From NCBI RefSeq assembly GCF_049060325.1, contig NZ_JBMGPW010000003.1, forward strand, positions 155,423 to 219,422: a stretch of DNA of 64,000 bases. The letters run 5' to 3'. Source of the stretch: Vescimonas sanitatis. Lineage in GTDB: Bacteria > Bacillota > Clostridia > Oscillospirales > Oscillospiraceae. Both the position numbers and the translations under genes were made by a program. Each line of letters opens with the position of its first letter. Within the stretch, counting starts at the first letter, position 1. This document shows positions 8,544-17,213 of this stretch, piece after piece. The notes below the pieces were generated by a model. It was not told where the DNA came from and made no database searches. It saw nothing but the letters and a program-made list of their open reading frames with translations.

Positions 8544-11500
8544 ATGCCGTATTCCTCATACGACCATGACAAATTAGAAGCCGCCGAAACCATGCGGATA
8601 GAACGCCGGATATATTTTGAAGCAAAGGACAGGGAGATTGCCCCTTATGCTTCCTTGCCGATTGCGCAGCTACTTTCCATGCGCAGCGAAAGCGCGGCGG
8701 CAGAACAGGCGATTTTTGACGACCTTAAAGAACGCGCCGCCGCATGGGAAGAACAGGCGGGAAGAACGCTTTTGCTGGATAAAACACTTGAATATGTGAG
8801 AACGCCGCACGTCCAGCACACCGCTAACGAGTGGCAGACCACCGAGCATAACCGCCATATTCGCAGCAACCGGGTATATCAGATGAATTACCACATTTAC
8901 GAAAACACCCGTTACGACAGGGAGAAGCAGCAAAGCGTCCCTTACTCCTATTCTCTCACATGGGGCGTTTATACCAACAGCCCGAACAGGAACGGGCAAG
9001 CGAAGATTGCCGGACAAGATAGAAAGGTTTTCACCGACAAGGCAGCTATGGAAAAGTATCTGAATGGGCGTATCAAAGCGTATGACCGCTTGTTTACGGA
9101 AATCTCCCCGCCTATCCCGCAGGAGTACGCCGACTATTTCAAAGTAAACGGTATGCTCATGCCGGACTACACCATAGAGGGCGAAGAACCCCCGCAGCAG
9201 CAACAGGCGGCAGCTATCCCCGAAAATACCGGGCAGGAAAAGGAGCGTGAACACATGAGCGAACAGTTTTCTATTATGATAGGCAACCGCAGCCGCTTTG
9301 ACGCGGGCGACCCCGGCGGCTATTGGTTGGATATGCCCGCCACAAAGGAGCAGTTGCACGAAGCTATGCGGAACGTCGGCATTACCGCCGACAACCCGCA
9401 GGATTTTTCCATTCGCGGCTATTCCGACGACCCGGAGAAACATATTGCCTTGCCTTATGAAATGGTATGCGCCGCCGACGTGGACGAACTCAATTTTCTT
9501 GCGGCGCGGCTCGAACAGCTTGACCCCGCCGAGGTTGGCAAGCTGAACGCAGCTTTGCAGCAGAAAAACGGGCTTGCAAATATTGGACAGGTAATTGACT
9601 TCACCTACAACGTGGATTTTTACGTCCATATCCCCGAAGTACATAACTACCACGATTTGGGCGACTATTACTTAAATCAATCCGGCATGGTACAAATGCC
9701 CGAAGAATGGAAAGGCGGCATTGACCTTTCTACTTTTGGCAGGAACGCTGCCGCGCAGGAAAAAGGCGCGTTTACCGAGTACGGCTATATCGTGGAAAGC
9801 GGCGACGAGTGGGAACGGCAGTTTGAGGGGCGCGAAGTGCCGGAAGAATACCGCATTATGAGTTACCCGCAGCCGGAGCGCGGCGAACAGGACAAAGCCT
9901 ATATGGACGCAGCCGAAACGCAGCAAGCAGACGCACAGGCCGCAGAGCCGCAGCAGCCCCGCCCCGTCGTCCCCATTATCCTTACTTCCGAAAAGCCCGC
10001 CGAAAAGGTAAAGGAGATCACCGCGCGTTTGGAACAGGGCGTACAGGCGATTTTTGACAGCGACCGCTACAAAGAGTTTCTAACCGCTATGTCAAAGTTC
10101 CATGATTATAGTTTGAATAACACTATCCTAATTGCTATGCAGGGCGGCAATTTGGTAATGGGCTTCCGTCAATGGGAAAAGGAGTTTGACCGCCATGTAA
10201 AGAAAGGCGAGAAAGGCATTAAAATCTTTGCCCCCGCGCCCTACAAGGTGAAAAAGCTGGTTGATAAAATCGACCCCGAAACGAGAAAGCCCATGCTTGA
10301 CCGCGAGGGAAAAGTGGTAAAGGAAGAAAAGGAAATCACCGTCCCCGCCTTTAAGGTTATAACCGTCTTTGATATTTCGCAGACCGAGGGCAAGGAGTTT
10401 CCCGACCTTTCCGTTAAACCGCTGCTTGCCGATGTGGAGCAGTACGAGGATTTTTTCGCCGCCCTTGAAAAAGCGTCCCCCGTCCCGATTGCATTTGAGC
10501 AGATCACAAACGGCGCAAATGGGTATTTCAGTTTGACCGACAAGCGTATTGCAATCAAAGAGGGCGTGAGTGAATTACAGGCGGTAAAGACCGCCATTCA
10601 CGAAATCGCCCATGCGAAGCTGCACGACGTAGACTTAAACGCCCCGCCGGAGCAGCAAAACCGCGTTGACCGCCATACCTGCGAGGTAGAAGCGGAAAGC
10701 GTCGCTTATACGGTTTGCCAGCATTTCGGCCTTGATACTTCCGATTACTCTTTCGGCTATGTGGCTGGTTGGAGCAGCGGCAAGGAAATGACCGAGTTAA
10801 AAGCGTCCCTTGAAACAATACAGACCACCGCAAAGGAACTCATTACCGAGATTGAGGGGCATTTTACCGAGTTGCAGCAGCAGCGGCAAGCCGAGCAGGA
10901 GCAGGGCGATACCTTTTCCATTTATCAGTTAAAGCGCGGGGACGAAACAAGGGACTTGCGCTTTGAGCCTTATGACCGTCTGCAAGCGGCTGGACTTACC
11001 ATTGACCGGGTAAATTATGAACTCGTCTATACTGCACCGCTTACAAAGGATATGACGCTGGGCGACATTTGGGAAAGGTTTAATATCGACCACCCCGCCG
11101 ACTTTAAGGGGCATAGCCTTTCCGTTTCCGACATTGTTGTGCTTCATCAGAACGACGAGGACACCGCCCACTATGTAGACAGTATCGGTTTTCAGCAAGT
11201 GCCGGAGTTTTTGCAGGAGCAGCAGACCCCCGTATTTGACAAGCTGCCGCCCGAACAGCAGCAAGCCTTGTCCGACACCGTACAAGACACTTTGCAAATG
11301 CTGGTTGACGCAGACAAGCGGATTTATGGCGACGTTACGGGCAAGACCCTTGAAGCAATCGCGGCGCAAGGATATTCCTACAAGGACGGGCAGCTTGAAA
11401 AGCAGCAGCCGGAAGCGACCCCCGACAGCCTTTTGACGGGTGAAACCGTTAGAACGCCGAGGGGCAATTTTCATATTACCGATATGAGCCGTGAACAGAT

Positions 11501-11894
11501 CGAAGCGGCGGGCTTTGGTTTTCATCATGCGTCGGAGGACGGGAAGTATCTCATTATGGGAAATGGCACACAGGCTTATGCCATAGCCGCCGAGCAGCCG
11601 CAGCGGGATAATCCCTTAAAGCACGTCGAGGACACCATAGAGCAGAACGACAACAATTTTGACGGGCTTATCAATAATACGCCGCAAACGCCCACCGTCG
11701 CGGATTTTGAGCAGCGGGCAAAGGCGGGGGAAGCGATTTCCGTTACCGACCTTGCAAAAGCGGTAAAAGCCGAGAAACGGGAACAGCCGCAGAAAAAACC
11801 GTCCATTTTGAAGAAGCTGGACGAATACAAGAAACAGGCGGCGCAGCAGCCGAAAGATAAACAGAAAGAGCATAAAAAGGATTTGGAGGTTTGA
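8544..11894 (+). CDS. Multidomain antirestriction protein (ArdA + ArdC-like + YodL)
   Basis: An 1116-residue fusion. Residues 1-235: unassigned N-terminal region. About 245-395: ArdA-type DNA-mimic domain, acidic, with the family-like GGYWLDMPATKEQL and IPEVHNYHDLGDYYL. About 480-640: ArdC-like ssDNA-binding domain (SLNNTILIAMQ, VMGFRQWEKEF, KKGEKGIKIFAP). Near 685: a zinc metallopeptidase motif HEIAHAKLH. About 795-895: YodL-like domain. The C-terminus is basic and DUF4316-like. It probably shields incoming ICE DNA from type I restriction. A good ribosome binding site and ATG at 9238-9257 lie in frame just before the ArdA part, so ArdA could also be made alone. Domain limits are by eye. Confidence 0.85.
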   Translation: MPYSSYDHDKLEAAETMRIERRIYFEAKDREIAPYASLPIAQLLSMRSESAAAEQAIFDDLKERAAAWEEQAGRTLLLDKTLEYVRTPHVQHTANEWQTTEHNRHIRSNRVYQMNYHIYENTRYDREKQQSVPYSYSLTWGVYTNSPNRNGQAKIAGQDRKVFTDKAAMEKYLNGRIKAYDRLFTEISPPIPQEYADYFKVNGMLMPDYTIEGEEPPQQQQAAAIPENTGQEKEREHMSEQFSIMIGNRSRFDAGDPGGYWLDMPATKEQLHEAMRNVGITADNPQDFSIRGYSDDPEKHIALPYEMVCAADVDELNFLAARLEQLDPAEVGKLNAALQQKNGLANIGQVIDFTYNVDFYVHIPEVHNYHDLGDYYLNQSGMVQMPEEWKGGIDLSTFGRNAAAQEKGAFTEYGYIVESGDEWERQFEGREVPEEYRIMSYPQPERGEQDKAYMDAAETQQADAQAAEPQQPRPVVPIILTSEKPAEKVKEITARLEQGVQAIFDSDRYKEFLTAMSKFHDYSLNNTILIAMQGGNLVMGFRQWEKEFDRHVKKGEKGIKIFAPAPYKVKKLVDKIDPETRKPMLDREGKVVKEEKEITVPAFKVITVFDISQTEGKEFPDLSVKPLLADVEQYEDFFAALEKASPVPIAFEQITNGANGYFSLTDKRIAIKEGVSELQAVKTAIHEIAHAKLHDVDLNAPPEQQNRVDRHTCEVEAESVAYTVCQHFGLDTSDYSFGYVAGWSSGKEMTELKASLETIQTTAKELITEIEGHFTELQQQRQAEQEQGDTFSIYQLKRGDETRDLRFEPYDRLQAAGLTIDRVNYELVYTAPLTKDMTLGDIWERFNIDHPADFKGHSLSVSDIVVLHQNDEDTAHYVDSIGFQQVPEFLQEQQTPVFDKLPPEQQQALSDTVQDTLQMLVDADKRIYGDVTGKTLEAIAAQGYSYKDGQLEKQQPEATPDSLLTGETVRTPRGNFHITDMSREQIEAAGFGFHHASEDGKYLIMGNGTQAYAIAAEQPQRDNPLKHVEDTIEQNDNNFDGLINNTPQTPTVADFEQRAKAGEAISVTDLAKAVKAEKREQPQKKPSILKKLDEYKKQAAQQPKDKQKEHKKDLEV

Positions 11895-11898
11895 TAGC

Positions 11899-12108
11899 AT
11901 GAATACCCGCTTTACCATTGAGGAAGAAAACATTGTTGCGATCTACGCCGAGGACAGCCGGGAAACAACGCTTGAAAATATCCTTGCCGCCATGCCCTAC
12001 ATGGACGAGGATATGCGCCAGCTTGCCGCCGCAGCGGTGAACAAGCTGCAAGCCATGACGGACAGCGAGTTTTCCGAAAGGGAGTTTATCTTGACCGACG
12101 AGGAATAG
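11899..12108 (+). CDS. Transposon-transfer assisting family protein
   Basis: A 69-residue acidic protein (NTRFTIEEENIVAIYAED...) matching the small transposon-transfer assisting proteins found directly after the antirestriction gene in clostridial ICEs. Start ATG follows GGAGG by eight bases. Function unproven. A strong terminator follows immediately. Confidence 0.8.
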   Translation: MNTRFTIEEENIVAIYAEDSRETTLENILAAMPYMDEDMRQLAAAAVNKLQAMTDSEFSEREFILTDEE

Positions 12109-12116
12109 CCCATAGA

Positions 12117-12167
12117 GAACAGGGGCGCGGTTGCCGATTTCCGGCACCGCGCCCCTGTTCTTTTTTT
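12117..12167 (+). terminator. Strong rho-independent terminator
   Basis: Stem of about 15 bp starting GAACAGGGGCGCGGT, closed by its complement and followed by seven T. It ends the plus-strand ICE operon and faces the convergent relaxase gene. Confidence 0.92.
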
Positions 12168-12309
12168 GTCCTTGCGTGGACAATTAGAAAGCCGTTTTTG
12201 CGGGTTTGAATATACTTTATCGTCTATGTCGTTTTCATGCGCTGGAAGCCGCAGAAACACAGGCGTTTTCAGCCCTTAACATTCCACTTGCCACCCCATG
12301 TTTTGCGCC

Positions 12310-13644
12310 TTATCGCTCCTGCTCCCGCGCCCTGCTTTGGGACGGGTAAAGAATACTATCGACGTTCTTTTTGACAACGCCGTATTCCTGCATTTGCTTC
12401 TTGGCTTGCCGATAATCTTCATACAATTTGGTTTTCCTGTCGTTTAAGCTTCTATACTCCTTGCGCAGCGCGGCGAGATCGGGCAGCTTCTTTATCTGCA
12501 TTTCCTTTAATGCCCTTGCCGCAGCTTCAAACAGGATAATTTCGCTTTCATGTCCCCGCAGATACTTTTCCTTGTCCGGCGATTTTCGGTATTCATCGTA
12601 AATCGGTTTTAACTGTCGGTATGTGGTGGTGTGCTTGATAAGCAGCGACAAATCAGACATACGCTGTTCCACTTCCTTAACCGCCTTTGCCGCCGCGTCA
12701 TGGGCGGTCATAATATCCGCGATTTTGCTTTCAAGTTCGCTGTAATACTCAATCTTATTTTCGGTTAGGAAGTTCATGCTTTTAGCAGCCTGTTTCAGAT
12801 TATGGATTTTCGCCCACCGTTCATAGCCCGCCGACTGTTGGGCTTTGATACTGTTTTCAAGATCAACGACAAGCCGGATTTTTTTATCTTCCCGCAGCGT
12901 TTTTGTTTTGGCAACATACACGCCCTTGATACGCTCCTTTATCGCTTCTTCCGTATAGGCCGCGCCGAGCGTCTTTGTGCGGGTAAACCGTTCCTGTCCG
13001 GCGGCGCGGAAAGAAATGTATTTGCCCTGTTTGATTTCATATCCCATTTCCTGCAAGCGGCGCAGCAGTTCGTCAAAATCTTTCACTCGGGGAATGAGGT
13101 TATCTATCGCCGTTTTCAGCTTGGCTTTATAGCTTGTACCTTGCTTTTCGGCGGTATATTCCGCATAGCTTTTCCCTCTGTCCTGTCCCGGCACGACGAC
13201 GGATAGCCCATGCTCTTTACATATCCTGTCGCTGGTGCGCCGGATATGGTAATAGCTTTGTTTGTTGGAATGGTACTTTTTGTAGTCAACGAAGCTGACC
13301 GAGTTAAAAATCAAGTGATTATGCAGATGGTCTTTATCGACGTGAGTTGTCAAAACAAACTCATACTTGCCGCCTAATACCGCCCCGGCAAGTTCCATGC
13401 CGATTTTGTGCGCTTCTTCCGGTGTGGTTTCTCCCACCGCAAAGGATTGTATCAAGTGCCGCCCTAAATGTGTGCCGCGATCTCCGGCAGCTTCCCGCGT
13501 CCATGCAAACTCAATATCGGCGGTTTCCAGCCCGCAGCCGAAAGAGGACGCAAGCAGCTTCCCGTCTGTCTTTTCGGGATTTAAGATATAGTCTATCGCA
13601 GCCTTTAAGGTTGATTTAATAGGGTGCGTCTTTGTAACCGCCAT
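12310..13644 (-). CDS. mobA: Relaxase (MobA/VirD2 type)
   Basis: A 444-residue relaxase that nicks oriT and pilots the strand during ICE transfer. The N-terminal domain has the three-histidine metal site in HVDKDHLHNHLIFN (near residue 100-113) and upstream Tyr candidates in AAIDYILNP. The C-terminal half is long and helical (charged, heptad-like). Its start overlaps the mobC gene by about 40 bases. Transcribed opposite to the main ICE operon, as usual for this family. Confidence 0.92.
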   Translation of the reverse strand: MAVTKTHPIKSTLKAAIDYILNPEKTDGKLLASSFGCGLETADIEFAWTREAAGDRGTHLGRHLIQSFAVGETTPEEAHKIGMELAGAVLGGKYEFVLTTHVDKDHLHNHLIFNSVSFVDYKKYHSNKQSYYHIRRTSDRICKEHGLSVVVPGQDRGKSYAEYTAEKQGTSYKAKLKTAIDNLIPRVKDFDELLRRLQEMGYEIKQGKYISFRAAGQERFTRTKTLGAAYTEEAIKERIKGVYVAKTKTLREDKKIRLVVDLENSIKAQQSAGYERWAKIHNLKQAAKSMNFLTENKIEYYSELESKIADIMTAHDAAAKAVKEVEQRMSDLSLLIKHTTTYRQLKPIYDEYRKSPDKEKYLRGHESEIILFEAAARALKEMQIKKLPDLAALRKEYRSLNDRKTKLYEDYRQAKKQMQEYGVVKKNVDSILYPSQSRAREQER

Positions 13645-13934
13645 ATCTCGTCCACCGCCTTTTTAATGTCCTCTATATCCTGCCTGTAAACCGTCCCCGT
13701 CGCATTGGCGCGTTTTGCAATTTGGTTGATGTTCCGGCTCACCGCTTGCAGTTCCCGGATATATGCTTTTGTGTCGCTTCGGTCAACGACAAGAATATAC
13801 CCGTCTATCGCCATTTTACGGAAGTATGCCCCATACTGCTTTATGGGAAGCTGCTTCATCTTCTCGTCGATCAGCCGCTTTTCTTCTTCCGTAACGTAAA
13901 ACTTCATCTGTATATTTCTCTTTCGGTTTTCCAT
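13605..13934 (-). CDS. mobC: Relaxosome protein MobC
   Basis: A 109-residue small DNA-binding accessory of the relaxase. It has a ribbon-helix-helix-like N-terminus (IQMKFYVTEEEKRLIDEKM) and the MobC signature LQAVSRNINQIAKRAN. It would bind the oriT region directly upstream and help the relaxase nick. A purine-rich site precedes the ATG; the 3' end overlaps mobA. Confidence 0.9.
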   Translation of the reverse strand: MENRKRNIQMKFYVTEEEKRLIDEKMKQLPIKQYGAYFRKMAIDGYILVVDRSDTKAYIRELQAVSRNINQIAKRANATGTVYRQDIEDIKKAVDEIWRLQRRTLLNQP

Positions 13935-13940
13935 TTCCGC

Positions 13941-14049
13941 ACCGCCTTTCGGTATAAGGGTTTGGGATTATCCCAACAAGCATTTTCCGCAAACGGGTAC
14001 TCGTTTGCTGTGCTTGCTATCTACTCCATACCCCCACCGAAAGGCGGTA
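13941..14049. other. Candidate oriT (copy B)
   Basis: Noncoding region directly upstream of mobC. It is bracketed by a 12-bp inverted repeat (ACCGCCTTTCGG at 13941-13952 and its complement at 14038-14049). Inside are the palindromic blocks TTGGGATTATCCCAA and GCAAACG-GGTACT-CGTTTGC, which recur inverted at 8415-8514. Position and symmetry fit an origin of transfer; the nick site cannot be read from sequence alone. Confidence 0.65.
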
Positions 14050-14135
14050 TTTGTTGCGCGTTCCTTTGATTTTGGACGCAAAAAAAGATTGCAGCCGCCA
14101 TGCGCTGCAATCTCCCGATTTCTCATATTGTGAGG

Positions 14136-14498
14136 TTAATCCTCTGCTTTTTCGACTTCCGTTATCTCCCTTGCTGTTGCGGTTACAATCCGTATGCCTT
14201 TATCGCTCATACCGTCCAGCAGCGCGTCAAGCTGCCGCCGCCCGGTGGATTTCTCCGCATTGCTGTTCGGGAAGAAAAATTGATCTACCGAAATATGATA
14301 CCGGGTTACAAGGTCATAGAATACCTGTAAACTCGGCTGTTGTCCCTTGTTCTCGATATTCGCAAGGTAGCGCGGGGAAATATATAACTCGTCGCTTACC
14401 TTTTTGCGGCTCTCGCCGTATTCATTTCTCGCGGCTTTTATAGCTGCCCCGAAAGCCTTAAAGTCGTACAATGGTACGGGTCTTTTTGCCATTTTCAT
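14136..14498 (-). CDS. XRE-family helix-turn-helix regulator
   Basis: A 120-residue Cro/CI-type regulator. The HTH spans about residues 13-65 (FGAAIKAARNEYGES, ISPRYLANIENKGQQPS). This gene stands alone between the candidate oriT and the cargo module, the position of an ICE control gene. Its targets are unknown. Two ATG codons lie two codons apart at the start; either could serve. Confidence 0.85.
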   Translation of the reverse strand: MKMAKRPVPLYDFKAFGAAIKAARNEYGESRKKVSDELYISPRYLANIENKGQQPSLQVFYDLVTRYHISVDQFFFPNSNAEKSTGRRQLDALLDGMSDKGIRIVTATAREITEVEKAED

Positions 14499-14585
14499 TC
14501 ACCCTGTTACATTTTACAGTTCACCTTTCTTTTTGGATATGTCCACACAATTCATATCATTAGGTTAAATACTTCCTGTTGTGTA

Positions 14586-14614
14586 TTGACAGTAGACTGA
14601 TTTTCTGATAAAAT
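14586..14614 (+). promoter_or_regulatory. Promoter of the RlmN/Cfr-like cargo module
   Basis: A consensus -35 TTGACA at 14586-14591 and a -10 TAAAAT at 14609-14614 with a 17-base spacer, directly upstream of the leader peptide. Confidence 0.8.
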
Positions 14615-14642
14615 AAAATTTATGTAAAAGGAGGCGGCGTTT

Positions 14643-14669
14643 ATGTTGCATAGCATGCGTATTAGATAA
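14643..14669 (+). CDS. Leader peptide MLHSMRIR
   Basis: An 8-codon reading frame (MLHSMRIR) with a good AGGAGG ribosome binding site about 10 bases upstream. It lies just after the promoter and just before a hairpin pair and the cargo genes. The layout matches leader peptides that control inducible ribosome-protection or rRNA-methylase genes by attenuation. Function is inferred. Confidence 0.6.
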   Translation: MLHSMRIR

Positions 14670-14670
14670 G

Positions 14671-14713
14671 CATTGAAAAAAAGGATTTTCCCATTTTCAA
14701 CATGGGCTTTTTT
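14671..14713 (+). promoter_or_regulatory. Attenuator after the leader peptide
   Basis: A short terminator-like hairpin CCCAT / ATGGG followed by C and six T (14690-14713). An alternative pairing TTGAAAA (14673-14679) with TTTTCAA (14694-14700) uses the terminator's loop, so the two folds compete. A ribosome held on the leader peptide would sit immediately before this choice. Confidence 0.5.
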
Positions 14714-14822
14714 GTCATGCTTATTTTGCGGATGCTATACAAAAAACTAACGACGTATAGATATAGTATAGACATAGTGCAAGCTATGCCTTAGTTTTGT
14801 TGTACTGCTCTGTGCATTATAA

Positions 14823-14866
14823 ATGCAGGTCAATGCTCATGTTGAGGATTGACCTGCATTTTTTTG
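14823..14866 (+). terminator. Rho-independent terminator upstream of the KTR gene
   Basis: A perfect 12-bp stem ATGCAGGTCAAT / ATTGACCTGCAT followed by seven T. It lies between the promoter/leader and the first cargo gene, so transcripts must read through it; it may be a second attenuation point. The 14714-14822 stretch holds further AT-rich inverted repeats but no gene. Confidence 0.85.
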
Positions 14867-14890
14867 TGTAAAAAGGACGAGTGAAATATA

Positions 14891-15076
14891 ATGCTTAAAA
14901 AATATTGGATAAAATGTCCGATTTGTAACGGAAAGACGAGAGTTCAAGTATTTCATAATACTGTATTAAAAGATTTTCCTCTTTTCTGCCCTAAATGCAA
15001 ATTGACGCATATCATTGATGTAGAAAAATTAGAGATTGTAATCAAAAATACAGAAAAACAAACTTTTATTATTTAG
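14891..15076 (+). CDS. Cysteine-rich KTR-type zinc ribbon protein
   Basis: A 61-residue protein with one zinc ribbon, CPICNGKTR...CPKCK. It matches the small KTR-domain proteins that accompany tetracycline- and macrolide-resistance genes on Firmicute ICEs. Its role is unknown. It is AT-rich like the gene behind it, and sits 16 bases before it, so both were probably acquired together. Confidence 0.8.
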   Translation: MLKKYWIKCPICNGKTRVQVFHNTVLKDFPLFCPKCKLTHIIDVEKLEIVIKNTEKQTFII

Positions 15077-15092
15077 AAGAAAGGATATAAAA

Positions 15093-16076
15093 ATGAAACG
15101 TTTACCTAAATATACGCCTGCGGAAGTACGGAATGATCCATACGGATTTACTTACAAAGAAATGTCGGAAGTTATTGGCGAGAATGAAGCAAAAGCCTTA
15201 TATGAAGAATTATATAAGCAATTACCACGCAAAAAAAATCTATCAATGTTGGTAAAAAATATTTGCAAAAGCAGTGATACTGAAAAGTATGTTTACGAAC
15301 TGAAAGACAACAAATACATTGAAACGGTTTTTATCAAGCGGCGAGATGGTGGAACTGTTTGCGTGAGCACACAAGTCGGTTGTCCTGTTGGTTGTATTTT
15401 TTGTGAGTCCGGGCGAAATGGCTTTGTTCGTAATCTAACATCGTCAGAAATCGTACAACAGATTATATTGTTGCGTCGAAAAGTAAACCGTATCGTTTTT
15501 ATGGGTATGGGAGAGCCTTTATTCAATTATGACAACTTGATAAAAGCAATCCATATTCTCCGAGATAGATATGGGCTCAACTTTCCAACCGACGGCATTA
15601 CCATATCAACAGTTGGTCCGGTCGATCAATTAAAAAAATTGCGCGAGGAACATCTTAAAATTCAGTTGACAATATCTTTACACGCAGCAACACAATCTGC
15701 AAGAAATCGTATTATTCCTCACATGCGCATATATGCTATTGAAGATGTTGTTAAGCAAGCCTTATCCTATTCTGAAAGGCATAATCGCAAAATTGTCTTT
15801 GCGTATTTGCTTTTACCGGGTATAAATGACCGGCCCTCAGATGTAAGACAACTTGCAAAATGGTTTCGGGGCAAAAAAGTTATGATTAACGTGTTACAAT
15901 ACAACCCAACAAGCAATTCAAGAATTAAAGCACCACAGAAACGGGAAATAGTTGCATTCAAACATCAATTAGAGCAAGCAGGACTTGAAGTTACTATGAG
16001 AGTTTCTCATGGCAGAGAGATTAACGCGGCTTGTGGACAGTTAGCTAACACATATAATAAATTCAAAAAAAAATGA
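15093..16076 (+). CDS. RlmN/Cfr-family radical SAM 23S rRNA methyltransferase
   Basis: A 327-residue radical SAM enzyme. The iron-sulfur motif CPVGCIFC (CX3CX2C) is near residues 103-110, GMGEP follows near 145, and the second catalytic cysteine is in NAACGQLA near the C-terminus. These are the residues needed for methylating A2503 of 23S rRNA at C2 (RlmN) or C8 (Cfr). Sequence alone does not separate the two. It is an extra copy on an ICE, AT-rich, behind an attenuator, in the slot where resistance genes usually sit. A resistance role is an inference. Confidence 0.85.
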   Translation: MKRLPKYTPAEVRNDPYGFTYKEMSEVIGENEAKALYEELYKQLPRKKNLSMLVKNICKSSDTEKYVYELKDNKYIETVFIKRRDGGTVCVSTQVGCPVGCIFCESGRNGFVRNLTSSEIVQQIILLRRKVNRIVFMGMGEPLFNYDNLIKAIHILRDRYGLNFPTDGITISTVGPVDQLKKLREEHLKIQLTISLHAATQSARNRIIPHMRIYAIEDVVKQALSYSERHNRKIVFAYLLLPGINDRPSDVRQLAKWFRGKKVMINVLQYNPTSNSRIKAPQKREIVAFKHQLEQAGLEVTMRVSHGREINAACGQLANTYNKFKKK

Positions 16077-16103
16077 TTAAAAGTGCCAGACGCATAGACG
16101 CAG

Positions 16104-16152
16104 AGCCGATAACGCATTAGGTCAAAAAACCTATGTGTTATCGGCTTTTTTA
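16104..16152 (+). terminator. Rho-independent terminator of the cargo module
   Basis: A long stem (GCCGATAACGCAT... with its complement, one mismatch) followed by five T, 28 bases after the methylase stop codon. Confidence 0.85.
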
Positions 16153-16549
16153 TTTAATATTGCGCAAAAGCCGCTGTTCCCTATTATAGAATGGATTGCG
16201 GGTAGTGTATTAAAGTCGCCCTTTTTTAAGGATACGGCGGTATCGGGGAGGTATCGCCGTGTCCATTTTTATTTACTGTAACCCGCCTAATGCTTTGCGG
16301 TCAAAAAAAGCTATGCTCCGCAAGCGGGATATTCCGGCTATGAATGTGAACTGTCAATACATTTAGCTACTGCTTACATTTCCTTTGCGCCCGTCCGCGT
16401 CTTGCGGACGGGCGCATTTTGCTTTTTTCAACTTTTTTCTGAAAAGCGCACTCAAGAGCCATCTCCCGAACGGGTACGGAGCGAAAGGGGCAGAGAGGAC
16501 AAGCCCTTAACTCCCGTCCTCTACTCCACGCGGGAAGGAGGTGAACTCT
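16153..16549 (+). other. Intergenic region upstream of the ICE sigma gene
   Basis: No gene seen. It contains a hairpin near 16232-16262 (ACGGCG... with GTATCGCCGT) and a strong hairpin at 16386-16420 (TGCGCCCGTCCGC / GCGGACGGGCGCA plus four T). These may be terminators or attenuators insulating the downstream control genes from the cargo module. No confident promoter was identified. Confidence 0.5.
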
Positions 16550-16987
16550 ATGGAGCTATCTTCTTCCGACAAGGAAAGAATACAACATCAGTACGACGCA
16601 TTAGCAAAGAAAACTTTGGTCGGCGAAGCGAAAAGCCACCGCCGCACTCTTGCGAAACGCGCAGCACGCGAAGTTACTTTTTCGGATTTGAGCGAAAGCG
16701 AACTCGCGCAGCTTTTCACAACGGACGAATACGAAAGCGATTATTTCCGTTTTCAAGTGTCCGGCTTTGATGTACTCGTCAAAAATGAACTGCTTGCCGA
16801 AGCCCTTAACGCTTTGCCCGAAAGGAAACGCGACATTATCCTTTTGTCCTACTTCTTGGATATGAGCGACGCGGAAATTGGCGAACTGCTGAATGTTGTA
16901 CGCACGACGGTTTTCCGGCACAGGAAATCCGCGCTTGCGAAAATCAAACAGTATTTGGAGGGAAAAGCAGATGATGAATACCGTTAG
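16550..16987 (+). CDS. ICE sigma-70 family factor
   Basis: A 145-residue sigma-like regulator comparable to Orf7 of Tn916. The C-terminal part resembles sigma region 4: ALPERKRDIILLSYFLDMSDAEIGELLNVVRTTV split over residues 85-120, with the HTH TTVFRHRKSALAKIK. Start ATG 16550 was chosen over a GTG three codons upstream because that GTG is part of the AAGGAGGTG ribosome binding site. It probably activates the ICE transfer or excision genes. The next gene overlaps it by 17 bases. Confidence 0.85.
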   Translation: MELSSSDKERIQHQYDALAKKTLVGEAKSHRRTLAKRAAREVTFSDLSESELAQLFTTDEYESDYFRFQVSGFDVLVKNELLAEALNALPERKRDIILLSYFLDMSDAEIGELLNVVRTTVFRHRKSALAKIKQYLEGKADDEYR

Positions 16988-17213
16988 GAAGTCTGAAAAT
17001 CTGTTGCCGTTCCCTGTCATTTCCGCAGCGGCAAACGGCGACACAACCGCCATGTGCGCGATCTTGAAGCACTACGAGGGTTACATAGCGAAACTTTGTA
17101 CCCGCACGCTGAAAGACGACGCGGGCAATACCTATTCCTATGTGGACGAGGAAATGCGTAACAGGCTGCAAGTGCGCCTTATTACCCGCACCCTTGCTTT
17201 TCATGTAGGATAA
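16971..17213 (+). CDS. ICE helix-turn-helix protein (Orf8-like)
   Basis: An 80-residue protein, MMNTVRKSENLLPFPVI..., matching in size and position the HTH-domain proteins that follow the sigma-like gene in clostridial ICEs (Tn916 Orf8-like). It contains a short acidic-hydrophobic N-terminal half and the conserved-looking ILKHYEGYIAKL. A GGAGGG site lies 8 bases before the first ATG. Role in control of transfer is inferred. Confidence 0.75.
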   Translation: MMNTVRKSENLLPFPVISAAANGDTTAMCAILKHYEGYIAKLCTRTLKDDAGNTYSYVDEEMRNRLQVRLITRTLAFHVG

